Source of the DNA: an uncultured Bacteroidales bacterium
GTDB taxonomy: Bacteria; Bacteroidota; Bacteroidia; Bacteroidales; Bacteroidaceae
Direction of reading: 5' to 3'
DNA: 49,850 nt
Assembly: GCA_902760965.1 (NCBI GenBank)
Contig: CACWIN010000006.1
Location: 1 to 49,850, forward strand
A program made the position numbers and the translations under genes. Below, piece after piece: positions 26,159-37,700 of this stretch (the first letter of the stretch is position 1; each line of letters opens with the position of its first letter). The notes under the pieces are model-generated. The model was given only the letters and a program-made list of their open reading frames with translations. It made no database searches and was not told where the DNA came from.

Positions 26159-28108
26159 TCAATAGTATACTGCCGTATTAAGACGCAGGAACCAACTCTG
26201 AGGGAAACCGCCGTCGCCCTTAAGTACATCCCAAAGGTCGCTGTTCTTTCCAGCAAAGGGATTGGCAACTGTAGCGTCATCCCTCGAAGCCACCCTGTCG
26301 GCAAAGAACTCGGTATCATATCCGCTCTCCTCGTCAGTATCGGCTGCACGGTGCATTGAAATACGCATAAGGTCACCAAAACGGTATCCCTCAAAACAGG
26401 TTTCAAGCGCCATCTCATCAAGTATCATCTCCTCTACCCTACGGATGGTATCCTTTTGTGAATAACCGTCAATAGGTTTGGTGATCTGAACTTTATAATA
26501 CTTGTTGATTGCAGCATCACCGGAACCGCGTGAATGAATACCCATTGTGTTGTATTCATTGTTCTGACCGGAGTTAATCTTAACATAATCCACAGCCGAC
26601 GGGTTGTTGGGATCATTGTTGATATTAACCTGCTCAGTCTGGATCCTGTACCTTACGGGTTCAAAATAGGAATATGGGAATTCCAAACCTATTCTGTCTG
26701 CCAGAGTCTGCTCCTCAACACATATACTGTCTTCAATGAACTCGTCTGTGAGGCCGTATTTGAGTATTGCAAATGCCAGATTAGGAGCACCTGCCCTATT
26801 CAGGGCCTCAGCAAGCCTCAAATATACTACATCATTTCGATATAAAGAAATTTTTTCAGAATTTATTTTCTTTAACGTTTGCCAGTTGGTGTTGTCAAGC
26901 AACGATTTGATATCCGAAGCCTTTGCAGCCTTGACTTCATAGATGGACTGAAGTCTTAAATCGCCGCGGAGCAAAGGATTAACCTGCATACCCTCAGGGT
27001 TGCTCATATAGTCATCAACAACAACACCTGTATTAGGTCTGATTATGTGATAGCAGAATACCTGACGCTGGCTCAAACTTGCCATGGCCTTTGACCAGGT
27101 AAGCTGAGGATAATAGTGGTTATCCTTGGTTGAGTTGAAAATGTCGGGCAGCTTGCTGGTTGTACCTGCATACTCCTCGGATTCCATAGGAATATAGGTA
27201 ATAGGCTTTGCCTGAGAACCGAAAGTACCGGCATATGTGTCGTCACCCAACTTGGCGTAAGTTGTTCCGTTCCACAGGATTGTGGCACTACCGGTACTTA
27301 CCGTATTCCTTATGCTTTTTGCGGGATTGTTGTAATACAGATACTGAGCGTAATACTTGGCTGCCTTTTCGTACTGCTCGGACCACAGATAAAGGTCACC
27401 CATAATAAGTCTTACAGGAATGAGCAGGTCCTTGGAATCGTGCTTTTGTGACTTGGAACCCTCGTCATTGTCATCACCGCCCAGGCTTCCATAATTAAGG
27501 AGCTTATAGTCAAGATATCTGTCTTGTTCTCTTTCAAACTCCTTGACCAGTTCGGCAGCAAGAGTCTTGATGTCCATCAAAGGCCATTTGCCGCTGGTAG
27601 CTTCGTCACCACTGGTTATTGGTTTGTCAACGTAATAAACACGTCCGTAAACCTGAGCCATCTGCAAATATGTCCAGGCCCTGTAACACAACACGGGAAT
27701 ATATTCCTTTAAGAATACGTTGGTTCCGTTTGAATACAGAGTAGTATCAACTTTGTCAAGGAAATAATTGCAGTTGTTAATTACAGAGTAATAATCAATA
27801 GGCCTGTTGTACTTGTTATCGGCACTGAGTTTTGCAAAATCAAAATTGTAGAGTTCGGCAATATCGGGGCTCTCTTTACCGGTAACGGTAACAAGGTCTC
27901 CACGTATCTCACCCAGAAGCACGGTACGGTCAGCTATAGTCTGCAGTTTCTGGATAATACCCATAACAGAGTATACCGTATCCTGTGCAGTCATATCATG
28001 ACCGTAATCATAAGTCTTGGAATCAACCCTGAGCATATCCTCACATGAGGAGATTCCTGCCGTAATAAGACCGGCAACAGCTAATGTGAATATTGTTTTT
28101 GCTTTCAT
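26159..28108 (-). CDS. SusD/RagB-family outer-membrane glycan-binding lipoprotein (pair 2)
   Basis: The 649-residue protein is a SusD-type lipoprotein with signal and lipobox ending at Cys22 (ISSC). The helical TPR-like scaffold of SusD is visible: INNCNYFLDKVD near residue 112, RAWTYLQMAQVYGRVYYVDKP near 140-160, and the C-terminal segment EMILDEMALETCFEGYRFGDLMR, the usual SusD signature followed by the lipoprotein's end. SusD proteins cap the SusC transporter on the outside and hand it oligosaccharides. It follows its SusC partner by 13 bp, which marks them as a functional pair. At 649 residues it is longer than the common 520-580, with an extra charged insertion (GGDDNDEGSKSQKHDSKD). Confidence 0.93.
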   Translation of the reverse strand: MKAKTIFTLAVAGLITAGISSCEDMLRVDSKTYDYGHDMTAQDTVYSVMGIIQKLQTIADRTVLLGEIRGDLVTVTGKESPDIAELYNFDFAKLSADNKYNRPIDYYSVINNCNYFLDKVDTTLYSNGTNVFLKEYIPVLCYRAWTYLQMAQVYGRVYYVDKPITSGDEATSGKWPLMDIKTLAAELVKEFEREQDRYLDYKLLNYGSLGGDDNDEGSKSQKHDSKDLLIPVRLIMGDLYLWSEQYEKAAKYYAQYLYYNNPAKSIRNTVSTGSATILWNGTTYAKLGDDTYAGTFGSQAKPITYIPMESEEYAGTTSKLPDIFNSTKDNHYYPQLTWSKAMASLSQRQVFCYHIIRPNTGVVVDDYMSNPEGMQVNPLLRGDLRLQSIYEVKAAKASDIKSLLDNTNWQTLKKINSEKISLYRNDVVYLRLAEALNRAGAPNLAFAILKYGLTDEFIEDSICVEEQTLADRIGLEFPYSYFEPVRYRIQTEQVNINNDPNNPSAVDYVKINSGQNNEYNTMGIHSRGSGDAAINKYYKVQITKPIDGYSQKDTIRRVEEMILDEMALETCFEGYRFGDLMRISMHRAADTDEESGYDTEFFADRVASRDDATVANPFAGKNSDLWDVLKGDGGFPQSWFLRLNTAVYY

Positions 28109-28121
28109 ATTCCTTCCAGTA

Positions 28122-31100
28122 TTATAGATTAATCTTTAATCCAATTGAGAAATTGGTAGACTGAGGCAACAGTCCACGGTCAATTCCACGTGTAAGGATA
28201 TCATTACTTGTTGAGAATTCAGGATCTGAGCCAAGATACTTTGATATGGTAAACAGGTTATTGGCTGAACCCCAGATAGTAATACCCTGCAGATAAGTAG
28301 TAGCCATAGGAATCTTATAGCTCAAGGTAATGTTCTTTAAACGGATATATGAACCATCCTCAATCCAACGGTCAGAGAAACGTGAGTTGCCGTGAGGATC
28401 CTCATAAGTGATTTTGGGAACATCGGTTACCTGACCTTCGGTTGACCAACGGTTGGTAAGAGCTACAGTCTGATTCATAAAGCGTGAACCACTCTCAAGA
28501 AGCATACGCTGATAGTTGTAAATGTCGCCTCCTATAGAATAGGTAACAGTAGCACTAAGAGTAAAGTTCTTGTAACTGAGGTTTGTAAACACGCGGCCAT
28601 AGAAATCAGGATTGGGGTCACCTATCTGAACCATATCCTTGGTATCTATAACATGATCACCGTTAACGTCAACAAACTTCATGTCGCCGCCCTCGGGATC
28701 AAAGTCACCGTTTACAGTCGAAATCTTGTAATTGGCATCAATGGCATCCTGAGTGGTTGCAAAAACTCCGTCTGTCTTATAACCGTAGAATATGCCTACA
28801 GGGCTACCCTCCTGAGTTCTGATAGTTGCACCGTAGTAGGTATTGCTGATAGCTCTGCCATCGGGCAGCTTTTCAACCTTGTTCTTATAGTGTCCCAGAC
28901 TTGCGCCGGCTTCCCACTTAATGTTATTGGTGTTGATGAGTTTTGCATTGAAAGCAAGATCAAAGCCAACATTAGAGAGTGAACCTCCGTTAGTCCACGA
29001 ATTGGGGATACCTGTCAGGTATGACAGACTGCTTACTGAAAGCAGATTGTCGGTAAGACTGTAGAAGAAGTTACCGGATACGGTCAGCTTGTTGTCAAAC
29101 ATCTTAAGGTCAAGTCCGGCTGTGAGTTTCTTGGTAGTCTCCCACTGCAGAGAGTTGTTACCAATGTTTGAAAGAGAAACACCACTCATCTGGACAACCT
29201 TTACAGGATAGAAATAGGTCTTGGCTGCAGAATCGTCAAATCCGTCATTACCTGTCAGATCAAAGCCTGCGTTCAACTTAAGGTAATTGATCATAGGAAC
29301 ATTGAACCAGGGCTCAGCTGACATTACCCAAGAACCTGATACCGACGGGAACAGTCCCCATGGCACACCAAACAGCTTGAGTCCGTTTGATACATCACCA
29401 CCAAATCTGGATGAAGACGAGATACCCAAACCGGCCGATACATAGTACTTTTCACGGTAACTGTAATTACCCTGAGCCCACCATGTGAGCGATATGTCAC
29501 TTGCATCGGTACCTCCGGTCTTTTTGAACTTAAGTGAAGGTGTCATGTTAGGAGTCTTGTCGTTACCTGAGTTATAACCCTCCATCGATGTAAGTTTCAT
29601 GGAGTTGTTAATGTAACGGAATCCACCCTGGGCACTAACGTCATGAGCGTTGAAACGCCTTGAGAACGATACATAGGTGTTGCTTGAGAAACCGTCCTTC
29701 TTGGCATTCATAGCCGATACCTTGTTGTCAATGGTACCTGTTCCTTCAAGTTTGAACTTAGGTGTTCCAAGAAGAGGAATATAGTAGTTCTCATCGGCAT
29801 TTGACAGTGTATATGAGAAATGCTCGTAAACTGACAGATAGCGGTTGATTTCCCATTTGGGAGTAACAGCCATGGTAATAAGACGGTTGGCAAAATAGTT
29901 CTTGTTTATACCGTCACCGTAAACCAGGATTGACAGAGGATTGGCAAGCGAAACCTCGGTACCGATAACCTCGTCAAGATAGTTATCCTCCTTGGCAATG
30001 AACTGAGACAACATATGGTTTTTGTCATACTCATAAGGAGCAAGGAACGGTGATTTGACAAGAGCCAGGAATGCAGGTGAGTTGATCATAGAATTGTCTA
30101 TGTCATCGGGAGCACCGTCATCACGCATATCACGGGTAACATCACTGTATGAAGCGTCAAATCTCAATGACAGTTTGTTACTCAGGATAATGTCCGAATT
30201 AAGACGAAGGCTGAAACGGTCAAAATTATTGTTCTTGAGAGTAGCATCGCCCATTGCATAACCTACAGAAAGGTTGTAGTTGGCTATGTCATCACCACCT
30301 TGTACATTTACGTTGTAGTTCTGAATGAATGCATTGCGATAAACTACATCGTTCCAGTTGGTATCATTATGATACTCCTTATAGTAATAGTAGTTCTCGT
30401 CGGTCTGCAGGAACTTGAATGAGTTGGTCTTGGATCCTACTCCACCCAGAAGTTCCGAAGCGTAGCTGCGGTACTGCGAAGCGTCCATCATGACAGGAGT
30501 CTTGGGGATAAGCTGGAAGTTACCCGAAAGATTCACGTCAATCTTGGTAGCCATACTCTTGTTACGCTTGGTGTTGATGATGATAACACCGTTGGCACCC
30601 TTAGGACCGTAAATGGCGTAACCATTACGGAGAATGGTAACAGACTCTATATCCTCAACCGGGATGTTGGTAAGGATATTGTTAAAGAAACCAGAGTGCA
30701 TTGACACATCCTCAAAACCGTTATCTACAAACACTCCGTCAAGAATAATAAGCGGTTGGGTATTGATGTTAAGCGAACTTACACCGTCAACCTGCAAATC
30801 AAGTCCCACTCCTATCTGACCTGAACGGACAAGAGAGTATACATTACCCTGAAGTGACTGCTGAATCTGATTGTCAACCGATACATCGGCATTTACATCG
30901 GCAAGACCTACAACGACACTGTTTGTGCCAACGGTCTTAGTGGAGTAAATCTCAGAGAAATCATCAGAATACATCTTTACGTCAATACCGTCCTGACGAC
31001 CGTTAAGTGAGCGGACAATGGTATTGCAACCTTCAAGTGAGAATGTAAGCGAAGCTACATACTCGGGAACCCTGAGGGAGTATGTTCCGTTCTCCTTGGT

Positions 31101-31298
31101 CATGGTTGAGTACAAGGCGTTGTTGTAAGCCTGCACCTTGACACCTGCCATTGGAGAACCCAGAGCTGCATCGGTAACGTAACCCGTAACTACAACCATT
31201 CCGTCAGAATCGTTGCTCTGTGCGAGAACAGGAGCTGAAAACAACAGAAGACCTGCCAGCCCCAGAGGTAAAAACCTTTTTCTATTCAATATATTCAT
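28122..31298 (-). CDS. SusC/RagA-family TonB-dependent outer-membrane transporter (pair 2)
   Basis: This 1058-residue protein has a signal peptide to about residue 27 and a carboxypeptidase-regulatory-like beta domain (about 35-110, VVTGYVTDAALGSPMAGVKV). A plug domain follows (about 120-245, with PLIILDGVFVD and AIYGPKGANGVIIINTKR), then the 22-strand barrel ending in a Phe/Leu-type strand (NFSIGLKINL). It imports glycan oligomers across the outer membrane with TonB energy, capped by the SusD encoded 13 bp downstream. The plug signature is more divergent than that of the first SusC, with DGVFVDNGFEDV instead of the common DGVPI form, which suggests a different ligand. It follows the FAS1 gene by 15 bp. 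Confidence 0.93.
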   Translation of the reverse strand: MNILNRKRFLPLGLAGLLLFSAPVLAQSNDSDGMVVVTGYVTDAALGSPMAGVKVQAYNNALYSTMTKENGTYSLRVPEYVASLTFSLEGCNTIVRSLNGRQDGIDVKMYSDDFSEIYSTKTVGTNSVVVGLADVNADVSVDNQIQQSLQGNVYSLVRSGQIGVGLDLQVDGVSSLNINTQPLIILDGVFVDNGFEDVSMHSGFFNNILTNIPVEDIESVTILRNGYAIYGPKGANGVIIINTKRNKSMATKIDVNLSGNFQLIPKTPVMMDASQYRSYASELLGGVGSKTNSFKFLQTDENYYYYKEYHNDTNWNDVVYRNAFIQNYNVNVQGGDDIANYNLSVGYAMGDATLKNNNFDRFSLRLNSDIILSNKLSLRFDASYSDVTRDMRDDGAPDDIDNSMINSPAFLALVKSPFLAPYEYDKNHMLSQFIAKEDNYLDEVIGTEVSLANPLSILVYGDGINKNYFANRLITMAVTPKWEINRYLSVYEHFSYTLSNADENYYIPLLGTPKFKLEGTGTIDNKVSAMNAKKDGFSSNTYVSFSRRFNAHDVSAQGGFRYINNSMKLTSMEGYNSGNDKTPNMTPSLKFKKTGGTDASDISLTWWAQGNYSYREKYYVSAGLGISSSSRFGGDVSNGLKLFGVPWGLFPSVSGSWVMSAEPWFNVPMINYLKLNAGFDLTGNDGFDDSAAKTYFYPVKVVQMSGVSLSNIGNNSLQWETTKKLTAGLDLKMFDNKLTVSGNFFYSLTDNLLSVSSLSYLTGIPNSWTNGGSLSNVGFDLAFNAKLINTNNIKWEAGASLGHYKNKVEKLPDGRAISNTYYGATIRTQEGSPVGIFYGYKTDGVFATTQDAIDANYKISTVNGDFDPEGGDMKFVDVNGDHVIDTKDMVQIGDPNPDFYGRVFTNLSYKNFTLSATVTYSIGGDIYNYQRMLLESGSRFMNQTVALTNRWSTEGQVTDVPKITYEDPHGNSRFSDRWIEDGSYIRLKNITLSYKIPMATTYLQGITIWGSANNLFTISKYLGSDPEFSTSNDILTRGIDRGLLPQSTNFSIGLKINL

Positions 31299-31313
31299 AT
31301 CTCTATCTTTTTA

Positions 31314-33035
31314 TCATTCAACAGGTTCCAGAATAATGCAATCAAGCCACATAATACCGCTGTATTCGGCTGTCTGCGCAAGACTCTTTAATGTAAGTCT
31401 TACTCTTGGCTGACTCTTGCCGTCCTTGTTATAACTACAAATCGGGAAATTGACAGTATCACATATCAGGATTGTATCAACCGTATTGACATTATTGGTA
31501 AAGTCAATGTTTTCGTAGAACGGGTATTCATCAAGAACTATTTCATCCGGAACAATAACCTCCCAATTGGCTTCGGGAAGGAAATCAACCCTGGCAGAGA
31601 ACAAGTTTTCCTTTCTAATGTTCTTGTTACTGGTATCGGGGAATACAACCAACTTAAGCGCATATCTGCCCTTGAGGTTATTCCTAATCTTGAACTCGGT
31701 CTCCCAATCAAGTTTACTGTCCTTGTTCTGTATCTTGGCAACAAAGACGTTCTTGAGTGTCTGACCAGGCAATCCGCTTATATAAGCCCTGTCATGCTTA
31801 ATCTTGGTGTTGTCATAGTCATCATAATCCTCGGCCTCAATCTTGATGACCCTACGGAATGTCTTGGAATCATCAAAAGGCCAGGTCTTACGGATATAAA
31901 CCATACCGTTACTGCACTTGACAGAGTCAAAGCAACCGCCAATAATACCGTTTGCATCAAAAGGACGGTCATATACATTATAACGGACCTTATGATTCAG
32001 GTTATAGTTACGGTTGTATGAAGTAGATACCAACGAATCCTTTTTGTTAAGCTGGATTTTGGGGTTCATGTTATAGAACATATCCGTAAGCATTGCATAG
32101 TTGGTATAGAAAATCTGCAGTGAATCCGGATCAGTCTCAATCTGGCCATACTCAAAGAATTTTGAGATTGAGTCATACTCAGTCCTCCACAAAGCTGTAT
32201 CGGGCAAAACTACATAATAGGTACTGTCCTCGGAGCTTATGTCACCAAACTTGTCAAGCAGGATACTCTTGCGGATAATCACAGAGTCAACATACTCCAT
32301 AACACCGGTCTGGGGATTGATACCCGAAGCAACACTCTTAACCTCATCAATCTCTTCGACAGTGTACTTGTCAAACCAATCGCCAATAATACCGCGATAG
32401 TCAAACAGATTACCGTTCTCGGTCTTGATATCATGAGAGTTACGGGTAAGGTACTCATAAATGGTAGGACGATACCTCAGACGGCCGTCAAGGATATGTA
32501 CAATACCGTTCTTGCAACGGATATTGATTGTATTGGCTCCTGCCATATAAGGTATTCCGTCAATACTGCCGGGTTGAGAACTGAATGTCTTGTTGCTCAA
32601 CATTATAATCTTTTCGTCGGTCTTTTTGGAAACTGTGTGACGGAAACGGGCAATATGATTCTGGATGAACTCCTGACCTGCACGCTTGTTTTCCAAAGTG
32701 GTCTTATCCTCTTTCTTGTATTTAGCCCAATCGTCGGCATCAACCTTATCTTTATTGGGAACCCATACAGTAATGAACTGGTCACCCTTAAGCAGATCCC
32801 AATAGGTATCCAACGTAAGCTTGTCACCGTTGAACATATATGTACTGCTCAACGCATCTATAAAATCCTGAGTGCCTTCAAGGCTCTCTATATACTCCGC
32901 AACGGTTAGCAGCTCGCTTCCATTATAACTGGAATCGTAGCTGTAATGATCCTTCCAATCATTACATGATGCCAGAGCAAGCACGGCCGAGCCCACCAAA
33001 ACGGATTTTCTTAATGAATTGAAATATCTTTTCAT
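31314..33035 (-). CDS. FAS1-domain lipoprotein between the two SusC/SusD pairs
   Basis: The 573-residue protein has a lipobox ending at Cys24 (LASC). A FAS1 domain covers about residues 35-195: LLTVAEYIESL at the start, FITVWVPNKDKVDADDW as the FAPTNxAF equivalent, and NGIVHILDGRLRYRPTIYEYL at the end. A second, degenerate FAS1-like segment follows to about 355 (NGMVYIRKTWPF). The last 200 residues form a beta-sandwich that may bind carbohydrate (KIEAEDYDDYDNTKIKHDRA, GIMWLDCIILEP), resembling CBM-like lipoprotein ends. It sits directly after SusD, the place where PULs usually encode a surface glycan-binding protein, so it may play that role. This is inference from position and architecture. 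Confidence 0.8.
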   Translation of the reverse strand: MKRYFNSLRKSVLVGSAVLALASCNDWKDHYSYDSSYNGSELLTVAEYIESLEGTQDFIDALSSTYMFNGDKLTLDTYWDLLKGDQFITVWVPNKDKVDADDWAKYKKEDKTTLENKRAGQEFIQNHIARFRHTVSKKTDEKIIMLSNKTFSSQPGSIDGIPYMAGANTINIRCKNGIVHILDGRLRYRPTIYEYLTRNSHDIKTENGNLFDYRGIIGDWFDKYTVEEIDEVKSVASGINPQTGVMEYVDSVIIRKSILLDKFGDISSEDSTYYVVLPDTALWRTEYDSISKFFEYGQIETDPDSLQIFYTNYAMLTDMFYNMNPKIQLNKKDSLVSTSYNRNYNLNHKVRYNVYDRPFDANGIIGGCFDSVKCSNGMVYIRKTWPFDDSKTFRRVIKIEAEDYDDYDNTKIKHDRAYISGLPGQTLKNVFVAKIQNKDSKLDWETEFKIRNNLKGRYALKLVVFPDTSNKNIRKENLFSARVDFLPEANWEVIVPDEIVLDEYPFYENIDFTNNVNTVDTILICDTVNFPICSYNKDGKSQPRVRLTLKSLAQTAEYSGIMWLDCIILEPVE

Positions 33036-33059
33036 ATTGTTCTATTTTTTTGATTCTTG

Positions 33060-34772
33060 TTACTCAGCCTTCTTTATGAATTCGTCCTCAACATATACAG
33101 GATTCTGTTTAAGCTTGTTGTTAATCTTAATCTCATCCTTGTAAATGGGGAAGTAAAGAGCATTGAGATCCGTCATCTTGATACGAACTGCATTGCTGCT
33201 GCTTGAATCAAACTTGTTCTGAATCTTTTTCCACATATAAGAAGTGTTGCCGTCACGCATAGATTTACGGGTCAGGTCAAACCAACGTTTGCCCTCGAAC
33301 ATAAGTTCACGACGACGCTCGTCAAGAACCAGTTCCTCCATAGCGTCAACACTTAACGAATACTTGTTGTAGTCAAGATAATCTGCACCGCTGTAACCGC
33401 CACCTGAATATTTACCAAGCGCACGTTTGTTGACAGCGTCAACCAGATCGAATGCTGCTTTGAAACAAGAATCCTGATCCACACCGTCGTCTTTAGCCTT
33501 CATTACCAGAGCCTCGGCCTTCATCAGAAGAACATCGGTATAACGGTAGATGATCCAGTTAGGCTCAGAGTTGTTACGCTGTGTAGCCTTGAACTTTTTG
33601 TTGTTGCTAAGGTTGGTCATATCAATTGTACCGCTGGTAAGGTCATATTCAAGAGTTTCATAAACATACTTGACTATGAAATCATCATCGGACTGTGCGG
33701 AACGGATGTCCTGATAGTAACGTCCGTCATATTTCTGAATCCAAATATCCTTGGATGCCATCTTTGATCCTTTAAGATAACCGCCGCTGTAACCGCCGGT
33801 CTGGGTCTTGTCGCAATAGTATTTCTTTACGAACGGATGCTCAACTCCCTGTCCGAACGGCAGTTCAAACAATGTTTCAAAGGAGTTTCCGGAACCGAAT
33901 ATCTCCGAATAGGCATAACCCAATCTGGGACCGCTTGAACTCTGGAACATTTCCCTTAACAAAGGAATATCGGCATTCTTTCCGTAAAGGTCAATCATGC
34001 ACGAAGTACCTTCGTCATGGAGAATCTCCTTATACTCAACCATCTTTCTTGAGGTTACGGAGTCACAGTTCTCTATGCACTTGTCCCAATCACCCCTCCA
34101 AAGATACATATCGGCCAGCATGGCATAAATTGTAGCCCTGGTTATACGTGAAGTATTTGCCAGCTCGGTAGGATACTTGTTAGGAGCATACTTTTTAACT
34201 GATTCCAGGTCAGTTATAAGGCAATTAAGGATTGAATCAAACGGTGACTGACCGATAAAGAAGTCACGGGTATCATCAATCGAAGGCTCGGTTACGTAAG
34301 GAACATCCTTGTACGCACGGATAAGATACCAGTATGAAAGGCATCTCAGAGCGGTAGCCTCGGCCTCATTTGCAGCAAGCTCGCCGGGAGAATAGTTAGG
34401 ATCCTCTACCTCCTTGGCAAAGTGAAGCACCGTATTGGCACGGTTAATCACATCATAGAAACATTTATACTTTACGTAGTCATTTGTTGACAGGATGTCA
34501 TCCTCAAGAATCTGTTCGATAGTTTCGGGGGTACCGCTGCCTTTAACCACGTTATCGGAGCGCATCTCGCCCCATACAAGCATACGCATTACACAATCTG
34601 AACTTTCAAGTGCCGCATAAGAACCTAAAAGAACGCTCTCAACATCGTTCATATCAGTCCAGAAATTTTCCAGCACAATGTCGTTAAGAGGCATAAGTGT
34701 GAGGAAATCCTTGCACGATGAAACTGACAGTCCCACCAAAGCAATGCAAGCCAGTGATTTTATCTTTTTCAT
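33060..34772 (-). CDS. SusD/RagB-family outer-membrane glycan-binding lipoprotein (pair 1)
   Basis: The 570-residue protein has a lipobox ending at Cys20 (VSSC) and normal SusD length. SusD hallmarks include KDFLTLMPLNDIVLENFWTD after the lipid cysteine, EMRSDNVVKG near 69, NRANTVLHFAKEV near 110, AEATALRCLSYWYLIRAYKDVPYV near 137-160, and the C-terminal YRYTDVLLMKAEALV and DERRRELMFEGKRWFDL motifs. It binds oligosaccharides at the cell surface and works with the SusC 18 bp upstream. It is more canonical than the second SusD of the locus. Confidence 0.96.
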   Translation of the reverse strand: MKKIKSLACIALVGLSVSSCKDFLTLMPLNDIVLENFWTDMNDVESVLLGSYAALESSDCVMRMLVWGEMRSDNVVKGSGTPETIEQILEDDILSTNDYVKYKCFYDVINRANTVLHFAKEVEDPNYSPGELAANEAEATALRCLSYWYLIRAYKDVPYVTEPSIDDTRDFFIGQSPFDSILNCLITDLESVKKYAPNKYPTELANTSRITRATIYAMLADMYLWRGDWDKCIENCDSVTSRKMVEYKEILHDEGTSCMIDLYGKNADIPLLREMFQSSSGPRLGYAYSEIFGSGNSFETLFELPFGQGVEHPFVKKYYCDKTQTGGYSGGYLKGSKMASKDIWIQKYDGRYYQDIRSAQSDDDFIVKYVYETLEYDLTSGTIDMTNLSNNKKFKATQRNNSEPNWIIYRYTDVLLMKAEALVMKAKDDGVDQDSCFKAAFDLVDAVNKRALGKYSGGGYSGADYLDYNKYSLSVDAMEELVLDERRRELMFEGKRWFDLTRKSMRDGNTSYMWKKIQNKFDSSSSNAVRIKMTDLNALYFPIYKDEIKINNKLKQNPVYVEDEFIKKAE

Positions 34773-34790
34773 ATTATCTGCAAATAAAGG

Positions 34791-37700
34791 TTAGAACTGT
34801 ACTTGAACACCAAACGTTACCTGCTTTGAACGAGGAGTCTGTGCTCTATCCATAGCTACGCTACCGGCACCGGCACTTACCTCAGGATCCATACCTGTGT
34901 ACTTGGTCCATACAAGGACGTTGTTCAAGTTCAAATTGAAGCTTACGCCACCCAAACCAATCTTCTTGGTAATTCTTGGGTCAAGAGAATAGTTGAGAGC
35001 TGTAAAGTTCCAACGCAGGAACGAACCGTCCTCAACATAGCGGTCACTACCAAGGTAGTTACGACCGGCCTGGTAAAGGGCACGCGGCATTACAGTGTCA
35101 TCACCCTCAACACGCCAACGCCAGTTAACGGCAGCCGAGGTGTTGTTGGTATTATACATACATTCAGCATCCATACGTGAACCGTTCACGATCTTGTTAC
35201 CCCAACGGAAATTGAACTGGTTGTTCCAGGACAGACGACCAAGAGACATACGGATACTGAAACCACCATTGAGCTTAGGCAGAGAACTACCCAGATAAAC
35301 AATATCAAGCTCGTTGATGTTACCGTCATGGTTGATATCCTCGTAGATGGCGTCACCACCCTTGAATGTAAGCTCGTGGGTTGTACCCCAAGCAAACTTC
35401 ATAGGTTTGGACTTACCCTTCTGGTTAAGGATAACCTCACCGTTCTCATCACGGACTACAGGAGCGTTGGGACCCTTTACACCGGGAATCTCAACAGGCC
35501 AGTACTCGGTGTACTGATAAACACCCAGATATTTGAAACCGTAAATTGAACCGAACGAGTTCTTAAGGGCTACATATGACAGGTATGAACCGTTGTTGTA
35601 GTCAAAGTCCTTGTTCATCTTTTCAAGGAGTGTGGGGTTCAGTTCAAGAATCTGGTTGGTGTTGTCAGCAAATGAAATGTTACCGCTGATGTTGAAATCC
35701 TGACCGAATATCTTGGCAGAGTAAATACGGTCTGCTCTCAGGGTGAACTCCCAACCCTCATTCTTCATAGAACCGTCATTCACGTAAGAGAGTGACTCAA
35801 ATCCTGATGATGAAGGTATTGAATAACCGTTGTTCAACATCTTGGTAGTTGTACGGGTATAGAGGTCAACGTTCATGTTCAGTTTATCCTTGAACAGGCC
35901 AAAGTCAAAACCAAGGTTCCAAGACTCTGTCTCCTCCCACTGCATGGAGCTCATCCTGATGTTTGAAGGATAAATTGTTGAGCTGCCCATATATGATTTA
36001 CCGCTTGAGTACTTACTGTAGAACAGACCGTCACCACCGGGAGCGTTACCGGTAATACCCCAACTGAGACGGGTTGCCATCATGGTTAGCAGACCTGACT
36101 TGCGCAGACCGTCAAACCACTTTTCATCACTTACGTTCCAACGACCTGAAAGAGCAGGGAATGTTCCCCAACGTGAGGCGTCACCAAAACGGGTGTTACC
36201 ATCGGAACGTGAGGTAAAGTCAACCGAATACTTACTCTTGTATGAGTAGTGAGCTGTGAATGTAACGTTCATGCTACGGCTACGACCTGCACCGGTTGAC
36301 ATATCGGTAATGTTACCGGGAGCAGCAGTTGACTCAAAGTAACCGGGAAGCTTGTTCTCGCCGGTATTCTGACTCTTGTTGTTGCTGGTATTGAGCTGGT
36401 ATCTAACCATAGCCATGAATGAATGATTCCTGTTCTTAAGATGAGGAATGAATGTAAGAGAGTGTGTAGTACCTATTGACGAAGACTTGCTTGAACTCTC
36501 CGTAACCTTATTGGCATTACCGTCAGACCATCCCTGACGGGCAAGGATTGAAGGAGAATAGCTATCATTGTTACTGTTGGAGATACCGAATGTTACACGG
36601 GCATCATAAGTAAGTCTGGTCTGGTCATTCTCAAGACCCAGAAGGTTATATACAATCTGGAACTCAGGATTTACGTTCAGCGAAGTGCTGTACTGTTTCT
36701 TAAAGTCAGCCTCGGCCAACGGGTTGGTATCGGTTGGCAACTCCTTTGACTGGCTGGTGGGAACGATAAAGTAATCATCGGTAGGATTACCTTCACGATC
36801 CTCGTAATAGATAGCCAGGTTAGGCATCATCTTCATGGCCGTGCTGATGGCAGCTGAATTCTGCTTGTTCTTGGTATAGGTCATGGAGAAGTTTGTTACA
36901 ACCTTAATACGGTCAGAAATAAAGTAGTCAAAAGCGACACGTGAAGTGAAACGGTTCATCTTTTGGCCTATTACAGAACCTGTCTGGGTATCAAAGCCGG
37001 CCGAAATACGGAAGTTAGCCTTGTCACCACCACCGGATACCGATACGTTGTGTGACTGCTGGATACCGAATTTCTTTACCTCCGAAACCCAATCGGTATT
37101 GTTGTTGTACATCTCGTAGAGATCCTTTGACTTATCGTACTGGATTTCCCAGATCTTGTCGGTCTTGGTATCATTCAGTTTTTCGTTAAAGAATGACTCC
37201 TTGAGGAACATTGTGTACTCATCACCTGTGAGCAGTTTGTAACCCTCGGGCTGCCATGTACCGTTAAAGCGGTATGAATAGTTGACACGGGTCTTACCGC
37301 GAGAACCACGCTTGGTACGGATTTCCATAACACCGTTGGTACCACGGGCACCCCAGATTGCAGTAGCGGCAGCATCCTTAAGTACGGATATTGATGCTAT
37401 ATCCTCCGGGTTGATATTAAGCAGCTCTGATACCTTCTCAGTATCGTTTGAGTTGTTTGTAAAGTCAAAATTGTTCTCCAGGTTTGAGTCAACCTGCCAT
37501 ATGTTACCGTCCACAACGATAAGCGGGTTGGCATCACCGGTAAGGGTTGCCACACCACGAAGGTGCATTGTTGAACGGGCACCCAGGTTACCTGAGTCAA
37601 ACACGATGTCAAGACCGGTGATACGACCCTGAAGAGCCTCATCGACTGTTGTAATACCAAGTCCGTTGAACTCCTCCATATCGATTGTCTGGGTAGAGTT